Source of the DNA: an uncultured Tateyamaria sp.
GTDB lineage: Bacteria > Pseudomonadota > Alphaproteobacteria > Rhodobacterales > Rhodobacteraceae
Direction: 5' to 3'
Assembly (NCBI RefSeq): GCF_947487805.1
Contig: NZ_CANKXW010000002.1
Span: 372,001 to 436,000 of the forward strand
DNA: 64,000 bases
Every line of letters begins with the position of its first letter. Position 1 is the first letter of the stretch. A program made the position numbers and the translations under genes. The notes under the pieces are model-generated. The model did not search any database. It was not told the origin of the DNA and saw nothing but the letters and a program-made list of their open reading frames with translations. Below, piece by piece: positions 47,986 to 59,380 of the stretch.

Positions 47986-50051
47986 TACTGCGCGCCCCCG
48001 CTCAGCGTCATCCACGTGATCAGAACCGCGATCCCGATCACCATGGCAAAGGCATAGGTAAAGATGTAACCCGACTGCGCCCGGCCCGCGAGGCGGGTGA
48101 TGAAGGGCACGATGCCCATGGACACACCGTTGATGGTGCCGTCAATCACATCCCCGTCGCCGCGCTTCCACAACTGTCTGCCGATCCACAGCGCGGGCTG
48201 GATAAAGATGAAGTTGTAAAGCTCGTCGAAATACCACTTGTTCTTGAGGAACAGGTACAGCGGGCGCTGGTTCTCTGCCAGTCGCGCAGGCAGGCTCGGG
48301 TTCTTGATATAAAACCAGAAGGCCACGATGAACCCCAGCAGCATCGCCACGAAGGGCGACAGCTTGACCCATGTGGGCACGTAATGCGCCTCGTGCAGCA
48401 CGGTGTTTCCGGGGGCCATGTAAATGCCTGCCTCACCCGGCGCGCTCTCCATCACGTATTTCAGCTCGGAGGCTTTCGGGCTGCGCTCGGCCACGGCCTT
48501 TTTGATCTCTTCCGCCGGGGCCGTGTACTCCCCGCCAAAGAACTTGACCACCTCGTTCGGCTTGCCAAAGAACGACCCGTACCAGATCGCACCCGCAAAC
48601 ATCGCGCCAAGGCTCAGCACACCCAGCGGGATCAACATGACCATCGGGCTTTCATGGGCGTGATCATGCGTGTGCTTGTCGCCCCGCGCCTCACCATAGA
48701 AGGTCAGGAACATCAGGCGCCATGAATAGAACGACGTGAACAGCGCCGCGATCACCAAGAGCCAGAAGGCAAAGGTAGACCCGATATAAGCGCTTTCGAT
48801 CACCGCATCCTTGGACGCGAACCCGGCAAAGCCGATCCACCCCGTCAGCGGGATACCGACACCCGTGATGGCCAGCGTGCCGATCATCATGGCCCAGAAC
48901 GTATAGGGGATCTTTTTGCGCAGACCGCCATAGTTGGTCATGTCCTGCTCATGGTGCATCGCATGGATCACCGACCCGGCACCAAGGAACAGCATCGCCT
49001 TGAAAAACGCGTGCGTGAACAGGTGGAACATCGCCACCGAATAGACGCCGACGCCGGCGGCCACGAACATATAGCCCAGCTGCGAGCAGGTCGAATAGGC
49101 GATCACGCGCTTGATGTCCGTCTGCACCAGACCCACGGTCGCGGCAAAGAACGCGGTCAGCGCACCCAGCACGGTGACAAACGCCATCGCCTCGGGCGCG
49201 AATTCCATCAACGGCGACATGCGGCAGACAAGGAACACGCCTGCCGTCACCATGGTCGCCGCGTGGATCAGCGCCGACACAGGCGTCGGCCCCTCCATCG
49301 CGTCCGGCAGCCACGTGTGCAGGAACAGCTGCGCCGACTTGCCCATCGCCCCGATGAACAGCAGGAACGCAATCAGGTTCGCCGCATTCCAGTCCGTCCA
49401 CAGGAATGTCAGCTGCGTCTGCGCAATCTCGGGCGCTGCCGCAAACACATCGTCGAAATTGATGCTGTCTGTGAGGAAGAACAGGCCAAAGATCCCCAGC
49501 GCAAAGCCGAAATCCCCCACCCGGTTCACCACAAACGCCTTGATCGCGGCGGCATTGGCCGACGGCTTGCGATAATAAAACCCGATCAACAGGTAGGACG
49601 CGACGCCCACGCCTTCCCAGCCAAAGAACATCTGCACAAGGTTGTCCGCCGTCACCAGCATCAACATCGCAAAGGTAAAGAACGACAGATAGGCAAAGAA
49701 GCGCGGCTTGTAGCTTTCGCCTTCGCGCCACTGCGGGTCATCGGCCATGTAGCCAAAGGAATAAAGGTGCACGAGGCTCGACACCGTGGTGATCACGATC
49801 AGCATGATTGCGGTCAGCCGGTCCAGCCGGATCGCCCAATCGGTGCTCAGAGAGCCGCTCTCGATCCAGCGCAGGATCTGGATCTGCTCGGTCGTGCCGT
49901 CAAAAGTCAGGAACACAACCCAGGACAGGATCGCCGACAGGAACAGCAGACCCGTGGCAATCCACATGGCCGCCATCTCGCCAAAGATGCGCCAGCCAAA
50001 GCCACAAAGCAGCGCGCCAACCAGCGGGGCAAAGAGGATGATGGTTTCCAT
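47985..50051 (-). CDS. nuoL: NADH-quinone oxidoreductase subunit L
   Basis: 688 residues, the largest antiporter-like subunit. It shows [37 protein letters not shown] and [18 protein letters not shown], and a C-terminal lateral amphipathic helix region followed by a terminal membrane helix. Its stop overlaps the start of the small membrane ORF. Confidence 0.98.
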   Translation of the reverse strand: METIILFAPLVGALLCGFGWRIFGEMAAMWIATGLLFLSAILSWVVFLTFDGTTEQIQILRWIESGSLSTDWAIRLDRLTAIMLIVITTVSSLVHLYSFGYMADDPQWREGESYKPRFFAYLSFFTFAMLMLVTADNLVQMFFGWEGVGVASYLLIGFYYRKPSANAAAIKAFVVNRVGDFGFALGIFGLFFLTDSINFDDVFAAAPEIAQTQLTFLWTDWNAANLIAFLLFIGAMGKSAQLFLHTWLPDAMEGPTPVSALIHAATMVTAGVFLVCRMSPLMEFAPEAMAFVTVLGALTAFFAATVGLVQTDIKRVIAYSTCSQLGYMFVAAGVGVYSVAMFHLFTHAFFKAMLFLGAGSVIHAMHHEQDMTNYGGLRKKIPYTFWAMMIGTLAITGVGIPLTGWIGFAGFASKDAVIESAYIGSTFAFWLLVIAALFTSFYSWRLMFLTFYGEARGDKHTHDHAHESPMVMLIPLGVLSLGAMFAGAIWYGSFFGKPNEVVKFFGGEYTAPAEEIKKAVAERSPKASELKYVMESAPGEAGIYMAPGNTVLHEAHYVPTWVKLSPFVAMLLGFIVAFWFYIKNPSLPARLAENQRPLYLFLKNKWYFDELYNFIFIQPALWIGRQLWKRGDGDVIDGTINGVSMGIVPFITRLAGRAQSGYIFTYAFAMVIGIAVLITWMTLSGGAQ

Positions 50052-50057
50052 AAGTCT

Positions 50058-50363
50058 TTAGCCCTTCATCACGTTGACGTCTTCGACGGCGATGGTGCCG
50101 CGGTTGCGGAAGAAACAGACCAGAATGGCCAGACCAATCGCGGCCTCGGCGGCGGCGACCGTCAGGACAAACAGCGTGAACACCTGCCCCACGAGGTCAT
50201 CAAGAAAGCTAGAAAAGGCGACAAGGTTTATGTTCACCGCCAGCAGCATCAATTCGATACTCATCAACAGGATGATGATGTTCTTGCGGTTGAGAAATAG
50301 CCCGAAGATGCCAATGACGAACAGCGTCGCCGCCACTGTCAGGTAATGTTCAAGTCCTATCAT
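50058..50363 (-). CDS. nuoK: NADH-quinone oxidoreductase subunit K
   Basis: 101 residues, three helices; the conserved glutamates are in [13 protein letters not shown] and [14 protein letters not shown]. Membrane arm of complex I. It is 6 bases upstream of nuoL and 42 bases after the secreted-protein gene. Confidence 0.97.
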   Translation of the reverse strand: MIGLEHYLTVAATLFVIGIFGLFLNRKNIIILLMSIELMLLAVNINLVAFSSFLDDLVGQVFTLFVLTVAAAEAAIGLAILVCFFRNRGTIAVEDVNVMKG

Positions 50364-50405
50364 GTCGTCCCTCCGGGGCTGTCCCCGCTTGTCGCCTGAT
50401 GCCGG

Positions 50406-50876
50406 TTAACCCAGCATGAATTCTGTCTTGTCGCCCCGCGCCTCGGGGTAGAGTGCGGCGCAGGCACAGGGCTCTGCATCCAGCGTGATGATGTCGATAT
50501 CCCGCGCGATGCCGTCCAGATCGGCGGCCATGCGGTCAAAGGTGGCAAAGGCGCGCGCGCCGCTTTCGTGGCGCTTGATCACGGCCAGTGCCTTGTCGGT
50601 GCGGTCAAACGGTAGGCGCGTGCCCATGTTGTCCTCAGCTGCGCGAAAGGTCAGCGCCGTGCCGGGGCCACAGTCCACAACCGTGAACGAAGTCGCCGTG
50701 CCCTCCTGGCTCCACCAGTCGCGCCACATCACACGGCCCTCACCCAGATCCACATGATCCGCCTCTCCCCCATGGGAGATATGCGTGGTTCGGTCGCAAT
50801 CGGTCAGGGTCAGCGCAACAGTCTGCCCCCCGATCAGCGCGACAACCGCCGCCAGATATGCGCACCGTGCGATCAA
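50406..50876 (-). CDS. Secreted protein of unknown function in the nuo operon
   Basis: 156 residues: a signal peptide (YLAAVVALIGGQTVALT) then a mature part with four cysteines (LTDCDRTTH, VVDCGPGT and EPCACAAL). I recognise no family. It lies between nuoJ and nuoK, three bases after the nuoJ stop, so it is expressed with complex I. Confidence 0.7.
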   Translation of the reverse strand: MIARCAYLAAVVALIGGQTVALTLTDCDRTTHISHGGEADHVDLGEGRVMWRDWWSQEGTATSFTVVDCGPGTALTFRAAEDNMGTRLPFDRTDKALAVIKRHESGARAFATFDRMAADLDGIARDIDIITLDAEPCACAALYPEARGDKTEFMLG

Positions 50877-50879
50877 GAC

Positions 50880-51482
50880 TTACAGCCCCTGCCCCGGTTT
50901 GACGTCCTTCAGTTCCATCGCCTTGGCCGGATCGCGGTACATCTGAGCCAGCACATCCTGGCGCTTGACGTCGACGCGGTGGCGCAGGGTCAGGACAATG
51001 GCCCCCACCATCGCAACCAGCAGGATCAGGCCGGACAGCTGGAACAGGAGGAAATATTGGTCATAGAGGATCAGGCCGAGGGCCTCGGTGTTGTGACGGT
51101 CCACCGGGGTGACCTGTGCACGAAGCCCTTCGGCAGCGGCGTTGCTTTCCCAGGCGCCAAATGCCAGCACGAATTGCATCAGGATCACCAGACCAATCAG
51201 CAACGCCAGCGGCATATACCGCGCCATCTCCGCCTTGAGCTCGGCAAAATCGACGTCCAGCATCATCACCACAAACAGGAACAGCACGGCGACCGCGCCC
51301 ACATAGACAATGATCAAAAGCATCGCGACAAATTCCGCGCCCAGCAGGACGAACAAGCCCGCCGAACTGAGGAACGCAAGGATCAGCCACAGGACCGAGT
51401 GCACCGGGTTGCGGCTGATCACCGTGAACAGGCCACCGGTGATCACTGCAATCGCAAAGAGATAAAAGGCAAATACAGTCAT
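50880..51482 (-). CDS. nuoJ: NADH-quinone oxidoreductase subunit J
   Basis: 200 residues from ATG 51482, which overlaps the preceding gene's stop (ATGA); the frame is open far upstream but without coding character. Five helices; [20 protein letters not shown] is the NuoJ signature, including the flexible TM3. Membrane arm of complex I. Confidence 0.96.
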   Translation of the reverse strand: MTVFAFYLFAIAVITGGLFTVISRNPVHSVLWLILAFLSSAGLFVLLGAEFVAMLLIIVYVGAVAVLFLFVVMMLDVDFAELKAEMARYMPLALLIGLVILMQFVLAFGAWESNAAAEGLRAQVTPVDRHNTEALGLILYDQYFLLFQLSGLILLVAMVGAIVLTLRHRVDVKRQDVLAQMYRDPAKAMELKDVKPGQGL

Positions 51483-51898
51483 GTCTTGTCCTTGTCGTCG
51501 TCCATCACCTCTTGGGCCAGTTCCATGGCCCGGGTCATGGCGGGCACACCGGCGAACATCGCCATCATGCCCAATGTCTCGGTAATCTGTTGATCGGTGG
51601 CACCAGCCTCGCGGGCGTGGCGCACCGTCTGGCGCACGGCACTGTCGGCCTGCGCGCCCTGCATGGTCAGCCCGGCAAGGGTGATCAGCAGCCGCGTCTT
51701 GGCATCCAGCCCGTTTTCGTTCAGCGCATTGCCGAACCACGTCTCCATCACCTCTTTGGGCATGGTCGGCCACAGGGCCTCCATCGCCTTGGCGTCAAAG
51801 CCCTTGGCCGGGTCAAACGCCGCCATCTGCGGCATGGCCTTTGCCATCTCCTGCATCTGCGCCATCAGCGCGGCAAAGGGGTTCGGCGCGTCAGTCAT
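51479..51898 (-). CDS. Carboxymuconolactone decarboxylase-like protein
   Basis: 139 residues, all-helical: [19 protein letters not shown], then [26 protein letters not shown]. The CMD/AhpD fold, but without the CxxC of AhpD peroxidases. It overlaps nuoJ by four bases and the related gene before it by eight. Role unknown. Confidence 0.8.
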   Translation of the reverse strand: MTDAPNPFAALMAQMQEMAKAMPQMAAFDPAKGFDAKAMEALWPTMPKEVMETWFGNALNENGLDAKTRLLITLAGLTMQGAQADSAVRQTVRHAREAGATDQQITETLGMMAMFAGVPAMTRAMELAQEVMDDDKDKT

Positions 51899-52277
51899 CT
51901 TCGGCCTCGAACACTTCGATTGCGGCGTTCATGCCGTTGATCATGGCCGGAAACCCACCATAGAGCGTCATCTGATAGATGATCTCGCAAATCTCCTCAC
52001 GGCTCGCGCCCACCGCGCGGGCACTTGCGATGTTGACCTTCAGCTGCGGACGCGTCTGTCCGCCCTGCGCCGTCAGCGCCGCGACCGTGGCCAGCAGCCG
52101 GGTCTTTTCGTCGACCACACCGCGCGCATAGAACGTGCCATAAGGCACCTCGACCACCATGCGCGACAGACCAGGCACCAGCGCGTCATAGCGGGCGGCC
52201 AGGGCCTCCTCCATGCCGGGGTTCACCTGCTCCGACAGCTCTTTGCCGCGCGCATATGTGGGTTCATCAAGGCTCAT
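51891..52277 (-). CDS. Carboxymuconolactone decarboxylase-like protein
   Basis: 128 residues from ATG 52277, which overlaps the nuoI stop by four bases. [23 protein letters not shown] and [20 protein letters not shown] are typical CMD segments; a single cysteine (EEICEI), no CxxC. It pairs with the next gene, so a heteromer is possible. Confidence 0.8.
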   Translation of the reverse strand: MSLDEPTYARGKELSEQVNPGMEEALAARYDALVPGLSRMVVEVPYGTFYARGVVDEKTRLLATVAALTAQGGQTRPQLKVNIASARAVGASREEICEIIYQMTLYGGFPAMINGMNAAIEVFEAEDD

Positions 52278-52768
52278 CTGTAGGGCGCATCCAGTTCGAG
52301 GTTGCGCGCGATCTCCGCTTCCCAACGCTCACCATTGGCCAAGAGCTTGTCCTTGTCATAGTACAGCTCTTCACGCGTCTCGGTGCTGAATTCGAAATTC
52401 GGACCCTCGACAATGGCGTCCACCGGGCATGCCTCCTGACAGAACCCGCAATAGATGCACTTGGTCATGTCGATGTCATAGCGCGTGGTGCGGCGGCTGC
52501 CATCCTCACGGGGCTCAGCATCAATGGTGATCGCCTGCGCCGGGCACACGGCCTCGCACAGCTTGCACGCAATGCAGCGTTCTTCGCCATTGGGATAGCG
52601 GCGCAGCGCGTGTTCGCCACGGAACCGGGGCGACAAAGGCCCCTTTTCATGCGGGTAATTCACCGTCGCCTTGGGGCGGAAGAAATGCTTCAGCCCCAGT
52701 TTGAAACCCACATAGAAATCCTGCAACAGGAAGTACTTCGCGGCGCGTCCATAGTCGATCTGCGTCAT
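52274..52768 (-). CDS. nuoI: NADH-quinone oxidoreductase subunit I
   Basis: 164 residues. Two 4Fe-4S motifs, [16 protein letters not shown] and [16 protein letters not shown], bind clusters N6a and N6b that carry electrons toward quinone. It starts three bases after the nuoH stop. Confidence 0.98.
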   Translation of the reverse strand: MTQIDYGRAAKYFLLQDFYVGFKLGLKHFFRPKATVNYPHEKGPLSPRFRGEHALRRYPNGEERCIACKLCEAVCPAQAITIDAEPREDGSRRTTRYDIDMTKCIYCGFCQEACPVDAIVEGPNFEFSTETREELYYDKDKLLANGERWEAEIARNLELDAPYR

Positions 52769-52771
52769 GGA

Positions 52772-53812
52772 TTATCCTCCCATCGGCCAGCGGGCATAGA
52801 CGCCCCAGAACCATTCGAACTTGGCCGCAAAGGCCACGAACACCACCCAGAAGAGCGAGAACGGCAGGAACACCTTCCACCCAATCCGCATCAGCTGGTC
52901 ATAGCGGTAGCGGGGCGTGATCGCTTTCACCATCGAGAAGATGAAGAAGACGAACAGCATCTTCAGTACCATCCACAGCACCCCATCGGGCAGGAACGGC
53001 ACCGGCGACAACCAGCCCCCAAAGAACAAGAGCGACACCAGCGCGCACATCAGCACCACAGCCACCAGCTCGCCGATCATGAACAGCAAGAAGGGCGTGG
53101 ACGAATATTCCACCTGATAGCCCGCCACCAGCTCGGATTCGGCCTCCGGCAAGTCAAAAGGCGGGCGGTTCGTCTCGGCCAGGGCCGAAATCAGGAACAG
53201 GAACAGCATCGGCAGATGCGGCAACCAATACCAGTTGAACAGGCCCCAATCGCCGTCCTGCGCGGTCACGATGCCACTGAAATTCATAGACCCGGTCGAA
53301 ATGATCACCCCGATGATGATCAGACCGATGCTGACCTCATAGGAAATCATCTGCGCCGCTGACCGCAACGAGCCAAGGAACGGGTATTTCGAGTTCGACG
53401 CCCAGCCGCCCATGATCACGCCATAAACCTCAAGCGAGGAGACCGCGAACACATAGAGAATGGCCACGTTGATGTCCGACAACACCCAACCGTCATTGAA
53501 AGGGATCACCGCCCAGGCAATCAGCGCCATCACCAGGCTGACCATCGGCGCCATGAAGAACACCGCCTTGTCAGCACCCGCAGGTACCACGACTTCCTTG
53601 ACGATGTACTTGCCGAAATCCGCGAAGCTTTGCAGCAGGCCATAGAACCCGACCACGTTGGGGCCACGGCGCATCTGCACGGCGGCCCAGATCTTGCGGT
53701 CCGCATACATCAGGAACGCCAGCGCCACCAAAAGCGGCACAACCACCAACAGGACCTGACCCACGATCAGCAATCCGATGCCCAACGGGCTATTTGAGAA
53801 AAAGTCAGCCAT
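52772..53812 (-). CDS. nuoH: NADH-quinone oxidoreductase subunit H
   Basis: 346 residues, about eight helices. The quinone-site signature is [20 protein letters not shown] near residue 46 and the [20 protein letters not shown] segment near residue 217. It begins seven bases after a small lipoprotein gene. Confidence 0.98.
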   Translation of the reverse strand: MADFFSNSPLGIGLLIVGQVLLVVVPLLVALAFLMYADRKIWAAVQMRRGPNVVGFYGLLQSFADFGKYIVKEVVVPAGADKAVFFMAPMVSLVMALIAWAVIPFNDGWVLSDINVAILYVFAVSSLEVYGVIMGGWASNSKYPFLGSLRSAAQMISYEVSIGLIIIGVIISTGSMNFSGIVTAQDGDWGLFNWYWLPHLPMLFLFLISALAETNRPPFDLPEAESELVAGYQVEYSSTPFLLFMIGELVAVVLMCALVSLLFFGGWLSPVPFLPDGVLWMVLKMLFVFFIFSMVKAITPRYRYDQLMRIGWKVFLPFSLFWVVFVAFAAKFEWFWGVYARWPMGG

Positions 53813-53818
53813 CAGTCC

Positions 53819-54199
53819 TCACACCGTCGGTATTCCCTTCTCCGCACAGGATGCAGACACGACTTCGGCGTCGATTGTCTTGATCCCCCGCGGCAGGGCT
53901 GGCGAGATGGTGTAAACAGCATCCGCCGTCCACACGCCAGCCTCTTCGTCCACATTTGTGCGCAAATGACGCGCAAAGCCCCAGCCCCGGATCAGCGTAT
54001 ATCCGGCGGCGGCACATTCGGCATAGTTCGACACATCCTGCGCGCTCAGCGCATTGGTCATGGACACGTTGAACTGTACCAGATCATCCGCCAGCAGCGT
54101 CGTTTCCACCCCGCGATAATCGGGGATGAACTGCTCGGCCGTGGGGACCGGGTCACAGGCGGCCAAAGGCACGCAGCTTATGAGCCACGCGGCCTTCAT
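53819..54199 (-). CDS. Putative lipoprotein between nuoG and nuoH
   Basis: 126 residues with lipobox PLAAC at residues 11-15. The mature part has two more cysteines (YAECAAAG and SASCAEKG). No family recognised. Its start overlaps the nuoG stop by four bases. Confidence 0.7.
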   Translation of the reverse strand: MKAAWLISCVPLAACDPVPTAEQFIPDYRGVETTLLADDLVQFNVSMTNALSAQDVSNYAECAAAGYTLIRGWGFARHLRTNVDEEAGVWTADAVYTISPALPRGIKTIDAEVVSASCAEKGIPTV

Positions 54200-56214
54200 T
54201 CGGCAGCCATCGCCTCGGTCTTGCGCGCCTTCGCGTTGGCGCTCAGTTCCGCCATCAACTGGCTGGCCCGTGCAATCGGGTTGGTCAGGTAGAAATCGGC
54301 GATGTTCGAGGTCAGCGTGCCACCCTCCATCGTGCCCATCTCCAGCGTCTCGCCGCTGTTTTCGGCCACCACGTCGATGTCACCCAGATGTGGATGCGCC
54401 GCCACAATCGCCTGACGCAGCGCGCCGATGCTGTCATAGGGCAGTTTCGCATCCATCTCGCCCGACAAAGCGCGCAGAATGGCCCAGTTTTCCTTGGCCT
54501 CTCCGGGGGCAAAGCTGGCGCGCGCCGCCAGTTGCGGCCGCCCTTCGGTGTTCACGAACAGGCCCGGCTCTTCGGTATAGGCGGCACCGGGCAGGATCAC
54601 GTCGGCGCGGTGCGCCCCACGATCCCCGTGGCTGCCCTGATAGATCACGAACGCGCCGTCCGCGATTTCGATCTCGTCCGCGCCGAGGTTATAGATCACG
54701 TCGGCCCCGTCCACTGCGGCCATGGCATCGGGGTTCGTGGCCCCCACATCCATCGCGCCCACGCGCGCCGCCGCCGTGTGCAGCACCAAGAGGCCCGATT
54801 TCGTGCTTTCCGCCAGCGCTTGTGCTGCGGCCAGAACCGCCGCACCGTCGCCGCGCGTCAACGCACCCTGACCCACGATGATGACCGACGGCTTGTCCTG
54901 CACCGCGCTGTGATCGCGCTTGAGCAGTTCGGTCATCACGGCAGGTTCCGTGCCGATGTGGTTCGCCTCATAGGTCAGATCGACCATTTCACCGATCACG
55001 CCAACGCTGGCACCCCGCGCCCACGCCTTGCGGATGCGCGCGTTCAGCACGGGCGCCTCAATGCGTGGGTTGGTGCCGATCAGCATGATCGCCTGGGCAT
55101 CATCAATGTCTTCGATCGTGGCGGTGCCAACATAGGCCGCGCGGTTGCCACTGGGCAGTTTCGCGCCATCTGTGCGGCACTCGACGGTACCGCCCTGTCC
55201 TTCGATCAACTGTTTCAGCGCGAATGTCGCCTCGACCGGCGCCAGATCACCCACGAGGCCCGCCAGTTTGCTGGCCCCCTTGATCGCCTCTGCGGCCTTG
55301 CCCAAGGCTTCGGGCCATGTGGCGGGGCGCAGTTTGCCATTCTCGCGGATATAGGGCTTGTCCAGACGCTGTCGGCGCAGCCCGTCCCAGACAAAGCGCG
55401 TCTTGTCCGAAATCCATTCCTCATTGGTGCCATCGTGGTTCAGCGGCAAAAAGCGCATCACTTCGCGGCCCTTGGTGTCCACGCGGATCGACGATCCCAG
55501 CGCGTCCATGACGTCCACGCTCTCGGTCTTGGTCAGCTCCCAAGGGCGTGCGGTGAACGCATAGGGCTTCGACACCAGCGCGCCCACCGGGCACAGATCA
55601 ATGATGTTGCCCTGCAGGTTCGATTCGAGCGTTTCGCCCAGATAGGACGTGATCTCCGCATCCTCACCACGGCCTGTCTGGCCCATCTGCGTGATGCCCG
55701 CAACTTCGGTGGTGAACCGCACACAACGGGTGCAGGAAATGCAGCGCGTCATGTGTGTCTCGACCAGCGGGCCGAGATCCAGATCATCCGTCGCGCGCTT
55801 GGCCTCGCGGAACCGGCTGAAATCGACCCCGTAGGCCATCGCCTGATCCTGCAAGTCGCACTCGCCCCCCTGATCGCAGATCGGGCAATCCAGCGGGTGG
55901 TTGATCAGCAGAAACTCCATCACCCCCTCGCGGGCCTTCTTGACCATGGGGCTGTTGGTTTTCACGACCGGCGGCTGGCCCTCGGGGCCGGGGCGCAAGT
56001 CCTTGACCTGCATCGCGCAGGACGCCGCAGGCTTGGGCGGACCGCCCACAACCTCGACCAGACACATCCGGCAATTCCCCGCAATCGACAGACGCTCGTG
56101 ATAACAGAAACGCGGGATCTCGATCCCCGCCTCTTCGCAGGCCTGGATCAGGGTCATCGCCCCGTCGACCTCAACTTCGTTCCCGTCGATGATGACTTTG
56201 CGGAGGTTGCTCAT
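54196..56214 (-). CDS. nuoG: NADH-quinone oxidoreductase subunit G
   Basis: 672 residues. N-terminal 2Fe-2S ligands lie in [15 protein letters not shown], then the HxxxCxxCxxxxxC cluster [14 protein letters not shown] and the 4Fe-4S pair CISCTRC and LCPVGA. The C-terminal molybdopterin-like domain follows. It carries electrons from NuoF through the peripheral arm. Confidence 0.97.
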   Translation of the reverse strand: MSNLRKVIIDGNEVEVDGAMTLIQACEEAGIEIPRFCYHERLSIAGNCRMCLVEVVGGPPKPAASCAMQVKDLRPGPEGQPPVVKTNSPMVKKAREGVMEFLLINHPLDCPICDQGGECDLQDQAMAYGVDFSRFREAKRATDDLDLGPLVETHMTRCISCTRCVRFTTEVAGITQMGQTGRGEDAEITSYLGETLESNLQGNIIDLCPVGALVSKPYAFTARPWELTKTESVDVMDALGSSIRVDTKGREVMRFLPLNHDGTNEEWISDKTRFVWDGLRRQRLDKPYIRENGKLRPATWPEALGKAAEAIKGASKLAGLVGDLAPVEATFALKQLIEGQGGTVECRTDGAKLPSGNRAAYVGTATIEDIDDAQAIMLIGTNPRIEAPVLNARIRKAWARGASVGVIGEMVDLTYEANHIGTEPAVMTELLKRDHSAVQDKPSVIIVGQGALTRGDGAAVLAAAQALAESTKSGLLVLHTAAARVGAMDVGATNPDAMAAVDGADVIYNLGADEIEIADGAFVIYQGSHGDRGAHRADVILPGAAYTEEPGLFVNTEGRPQLAARASFAPGEAKENWAILRALSGEMDAKLPYDSIGALRQAIVAAHPHLGDIDVVAENSGETLEMGTMEGGTLTSNIADFYLTNPIARASQLMAELSANAKARKTEAMAAE

Positions 56215-56217
56215 ACG

Positions 56218-56616
56218 TCAGTTCATCCTCAATAGGGCGCCGATCTGGCTGCCTTTTTCAATCTCAACACGGCCCAGGTCGCAATAGCTGGCCGTCTGGC
56301 CCGCCGCCACACCACCCTGCCGCAAATAGGCATCGCGCGCACGCTTCAGCCGCGCCTTCTCCGCATCGGACTTGCGGTAGGCGTCAATTTCAGCGTCGGA
56401 ATACCCCATGTCACGCGCCCGCGCCTTCAACCCGGTCACCGTGCGATAGGCCTGCACCATCCGCGCCGAGATCGCAGGACAGTTCTTGCGAATCTCGTCG
56501 GCAATCCCCACCGCAAGGATCGTGCCGTCAATCTCGGGCACATCCCGCAAATGCGGTTTCGCCAGGGCACCCCCGGCAGTGAGGCAGAAAATCAGGGCCA
56601 TAGTCATTGCGCGCAT
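56218..56616 (-). CDS. DUF5333-type secreted protein
   Basis: 132 residues. A signal peptide (MALIFCLTAGGALA) precedes KPHLRDVPEIDGTI; the mature part is helical with cysteines in KNCPAIS and ASYCDLG. I believe this is DUF5333, a Rhodobacteraceae-restricted family; role unknown. It ends three bases before nuoG. The 122-base gap on its 5' side is the longest within the operon. Confidence 0.7.
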   Translation of the reverse strand: MRAMTMALIFCLTAGGALAKPHLRDVPEIDGTILAVGIADEIRKNCPAISARMVQAYRTVTGLKARARDMGYSDAEIDAYRKSDAEKARLKRARDAYLRQGGVAAGQTASYCDLGRVEIEKGSQIGALLRMN

Positions 56617-56661
56617 CTTTATTTCTCCACATGTCGCGTCAGATCAACGCAAGGTGGGAAA

Positions 56662-56678
56662 GCATAGTCGTGCTATGC
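56662..56678. promoter_or_regulatory. Short inverted repeat in the longest nuo-operon gap
   Basis: GCATAG, TCGTG, CTATGC: a perfect 6-bp inverted repeat in the 122-base stretch between the lipoprotein gene at 56739 and the DUF5333 gene. It could be part of an internal promoter or processing site, but no clear -10/-35 pair is seen. Confidence 0.25.
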
Positions 56679-56738
56679 AATAACAGGCGCTGACACAACC
56701 CGTTAGCACGCAAATTGTCGCCATTTCTTGTGCTGTGA

Positions 56739-57113
56739 TCACTCGGGTGCACAGGTGCCGCGCAACAGCAGCTTGTCACCCGAAATGTTCAGCGTGCCAT
56801 CCTCGGCATCGGGGCCGTTGATCCAATCGATATTCGACGTGCCAAAGTTCTCGATACAGTAGCGGATCGCCTCGAAACGCCCCGCCTCGCGCGCACCCTC
56901 CAGCGACGCCGACACCGGCGACACCGTCACCTCGATCTGGTCCCGCTGCTTGTCGACCTTCTTGGCCGTCGACCGGAAAAACACCCCGTCAAAGGCGATC
57001 CGGTCCGCGCGTCGCTCCACGCAGGCGGTCAGCAACAGCGCCGCCACCAGCAAAAGGCCCGTCAAAAACGCAGGGCGCATATCCGTCAAAGGGCGGGCTA
57101 GGATCTTGGTCAC
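56739..57113 (-). CDS. Putative lipoprotein in the nuo operon
   Basis: 124 residues from GTG 57113, chosen because GGAGGAG lies just upstream; an ATG at 57080 would shorten it. A lipobox LLLTAC follows the hydrophobic FLTGLLLVAALL. The mature part contains RADRIAFDGVFFRSTAKK and a cysteine pair (RYCIEN, GTCAPE). No family recognised. Confidence 0.7.
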   Translation of the reverse strand: MTKILARPLTDMRPAFLTGLLLVAALLLTACVERRADRIAFDGVFFRSTAKKVDKQRDQIEVTVSPVSASLEGAREAGRFEAIRYCIENFGTSNIDWINGPDAEDGTLNISGDKLLLRGTCAPE

Positions 57114-57140
57114 CGGTCTTCTCCTCCACGGCACACAAAC

Positions 57141-57587
57141 TTACGGGCGGACGTGGTCCCACCCAAAGGCGTGATCCGTATTGCCATGGTTTTCAAGATG
57201 ATGGAAGCGTTCCATCGCCTCCCCGACCGTGGGGATGTGCCCCTCGGCCACCCACCACATCACCAGGCGCGTGCCCTGTTGGTCCAGATCGTACCACTCC
57301 GCCTTGCGGTCATAGAACTGCTTGTGCACCGTTTGAAACACGAAATGCCGGAAACTGTCGACATCCGCCCAGACGGACAAGGTGGACGCCGTGCGTGGAT
57401 TGCCCCCAAGCGGCCCGCCCGCTTCAAGCTGTGCCGCCTCCATATCCTCGTTTTCCATGTGCCAGACATAGCCGGGACTGCGCCGCGCGATATCGTAAAC
57501 CCGGTCAAGGTTGTCCCGAAAATCCGCGACGCGCGGATCTTCCCAGTCGTATTTCAGCGTGCCTATGTTGAATTCAGCGAGGGGCAT
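57141..57587 (-). CDS. DUF3291 family protein
   Basis: 148 residues: PLAEFNIGTLKYDWEDPRVADF start, then STLSVWADVDSFRHFVFQTVH and MWWVAEGHIPTVGEAMERF, the DUF3291 pattern (a ferredoxin-like dimeric-barrel fold). Function unknown. It sits six bases after the zinc-ribbon gene. Confidence 0.82.
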   Translation of the reverse strand: MPLAEFNIGTLKYDWEDPRVADFRDNLDRVYDIARRSPGYVWHMENEDMEAAQLEAGGPLGGNPRTASTLSVWADVDSFRHFVFQTVHKQFYDRKAEWYDLDQQGTRLVMWWVAEGHIPTVGEAMERFHHLENHGNTDHAFGWDHVRP

Positions 57588-57593
57588 CGGAAA

Positions 57594-57836
57594 TCAAAGG
57601 TAATTCTTTGCAAGCAAGACCAGCAAAATCGCAATCAGCGCGATCATTACAACCTTTGACGGCCCACCCCCGGTCGCAGTTGACCCCAGATGAATTTCAT
57701 CTTCCGGGTGGTGCGTTGTGTCTATGTCGCTTCCGCACTTTTCGCACATCATCGTGCCGAAACTGGCGGTATTCCGATGCCCACACGTGCCGCACATTCC
57801 GCCGTTCGGTCGGCTGTTGAGCGGCCGGGGTAACAT
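57594..57836 (-). CDS. Zinc-ribbon protein with C-terminal membrane helix
   Basis: 80 residues. Four cysteines in MCGTCGHRN and MMCEKCGSD form a zinc ribbon; a C-terminal helix (VVMIALIAILLVLLAKNYL) anchors it to the membrane. The ATG overlaps the nuoF stop (TAATG), so it is coupled to nuoF. Confidence 0.7.
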   Translation of the reverse strand: MLPRPLNSRPNGGMCGTCGHRNTASFGTMMCEKCGSDIDTTHHPEDEIHLGSTATGGGPSKVVMIALIAILLVLLAKNYL

Positions 57837-59122
57837 TACTCCGCCGCGATCCGCTTGCCCGCAATCCGGTCCTCGATCTCATCCCGGAAGTTCCGGATCA
57901 GCCCCTGGATCGGCCATGCCGCCGCGTCCCCCAGCGCACAGATCGTGTGCCCCTCAACCTGCTTGGTCACGTCCAGCAGCATGTCGATCTCCTCGACCTC
58001 CGCCTCGCCCTTCACCAGACGGTCCATCACGCGCATCATCCAGCCCGTGCCTTCGCGGCAAGGCGTGCACTGACCACAGGACTCGTGCTTGTAGAACTTG
58101 GACAAGCGCCAGATCGCCTTGATGATATCGGTGCTCTGATCCATCACGATCACCGCCGCCGTGCCCAGACCCGACTGCAAATCATTCCGCAGATAGTCGA
58201 AGTCCATGATGGCGTCTTTCATCTTTTCCCCGCGCACGCAGGGAACGGACGATCCACCGGGGATCACGGCCTTGAGGTTGTCCCAACCGCCGCGAATGCC
58301 GCCGCAATGCTTTTCGATCAGCTCTTCGAAACTGATCGACATCTCTTCCTCAACGACACACGGGTTGTTCACATGGCCCGAAATGGCAAACAACTTCGTC
58401 CCCGCATTGTTCGGACGGCCAAAGCCCGAGAACCACGAGGCCCCCCGGCGCAGGATCGTCGGCACAACGGCGATGGACTCAACGTTGTTCACTGTGGTGG
58501 GGCAGCCATAAAGGCCCGCACCCGCCGGGAATGGCGGCTTCATCCGCGGCATCCCCTTCTTGCCCTCAAGCGATTCCAGCAATGCGGTTTCCTCACCGCA
58601 GATATAGGCCCCTGCCCCGTGGTGCAGGTAAATCTCGAAATCCCAGCCCGACCCGGCGGCGTTCTTGCCCACCAGACCTGCGTCATAGGCCTCGTCAATC
58701 GCGGCTTGCAGCGCTTCCTTCTCGCGGATGTATTCGCCGCGGATATAGATATAGCAGGCGTTGGCATTCATCGCGAAGCTGGCAATCAGGCACCCTTCGA
58801 TCAGCGTGTGCGGATCGTGGCGCATGATCTCGCGGTCCTTGCAGGTGCCCGGCTCGGATTCGTCTGCGTTCACAACCAGATAGCTCGGGCGTCCGTCGCT
58901 TTCCTTGGGCATGAACGACCACTTGAGACCGGTGGGAAAGCCCGCGCCGCCACGTCCGCGCAGCCCGCTGTCCTTCATCTCCTGAACGATCCAGTCGCGG
59001 CCCTTCTTGATCAGGTTGCCGGTGCCGTCCCAATGCCCACGCGCCTGCGCGCCCTTGAGCGTGCGGTCGTGCATCCCATAGATGTTGGTAAAGATACGAT
59101 CCTTGTCAGCCAGCATCGACAT
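57836..59122 (-). CDS. nuoF: NADH-quinone oxidoreductase subunit F
   Basis: 428 residues. It oxidises NADH at FMN. Motifs are [13 protein letters not shown] (NADH/FMN), [14 protein letters not shown] and the 4Fe-4S N3 ligands [10 protein letters not shown] with a distal cysteine in TICALGDAA. It follows the small DUF5337-like gene by 36 bases. Confidence 0.98.
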   Translation of the reverse strand: MSMLADKDRIFTNIYGMHDRTLKGAQARGHWDGTGNLIKKGRDWIVQEMKDSGLRGRGGAGFPTGLKWSFMPKESDGRPSYLVVNADESEPGTCKDREIMRHDPHTLIEGCLIASFAMNANACYIYIRGEYIREKEALQAAIDEAYDAGLVGKNAAGSGWDFEIYLHHGAGAYICGEETALLESLEGKKGMPRMKPPFPAGAGLYGCPTTVNNVESIAVVPTILRRGASWFSGFGRPNNAGTKLFAISGHVNNPCVVEEEMSISFEELIEKHCGGIRGGWDNLKAVIPGGSSVPCVRGEKMKDAIMDFDYLRNDLQSGLGTAAVIVMDQSTDIIKAIWRLSKFYKHESCGQCTPCREGTGWMMRVMDRLVKGEAEVEEIDMLLDVTKQVEGHTICALGDAAAWPIQGLIRNFRDEIEDRIAGKRIAAE

Positions 59123-59158
59123 GTTCCTTTGCCAAATTGACCTTGCGCGCGCAGGTCG

Positions 59159-59377
59159 TCAGTTGTCCCGGCTCTTTTGCCAAATCCTGATGGCCACCAC
59201 CAGTGCCCAAATGAACGCAGCCAGTGCGAAAAGCAGCAAAAGTATCTCGAACCGGCGCGGCAGGCCCAGGCCGGTCACGATCACCGGTGAAAATATGGAT
59301 AACAAAGCGGCCCCCGCAATCACGAGGGCCGCAACACGGCCCTGCCGGGCCAGTTTTGGATCAAGCTGGTCCGCCAT
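59159..59377 (-). CDS. Small two-helix membrane protein (DUF5337-like)
   Basis: 72 residues with two hydrophobic helices (VAALVIAGAALLSIF and FEILLLLFALAAFIWALVVA) and a basic C-terminus. I believe it is DUF5337, found in Rhodobacteraceae nuo operons; role unknown. Three bases separate it from the HhH-domain gene. Confidence 0.7.
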   Translation of the reverse strand: MADQLDPKLARQGRVAALVIAGAALLSIFSPVIVTGLGLPRRFEILLLLFALAAFIWALVVAIRIWQKSRDN

Positions 59378-59380
59378 GCG

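Noticed and set aside
48951-50300. A 449-residue plus-strand frame opposite nuoL and nuoK
   Set aside because: Shadow of hydrophobic genes, made of Arg/His/Gln-rich sequence.
54388-56235. A 615-residue plus-strand frame opposite nuoG
   Set aside because: Shadow of nuoG; no domain or start signal.
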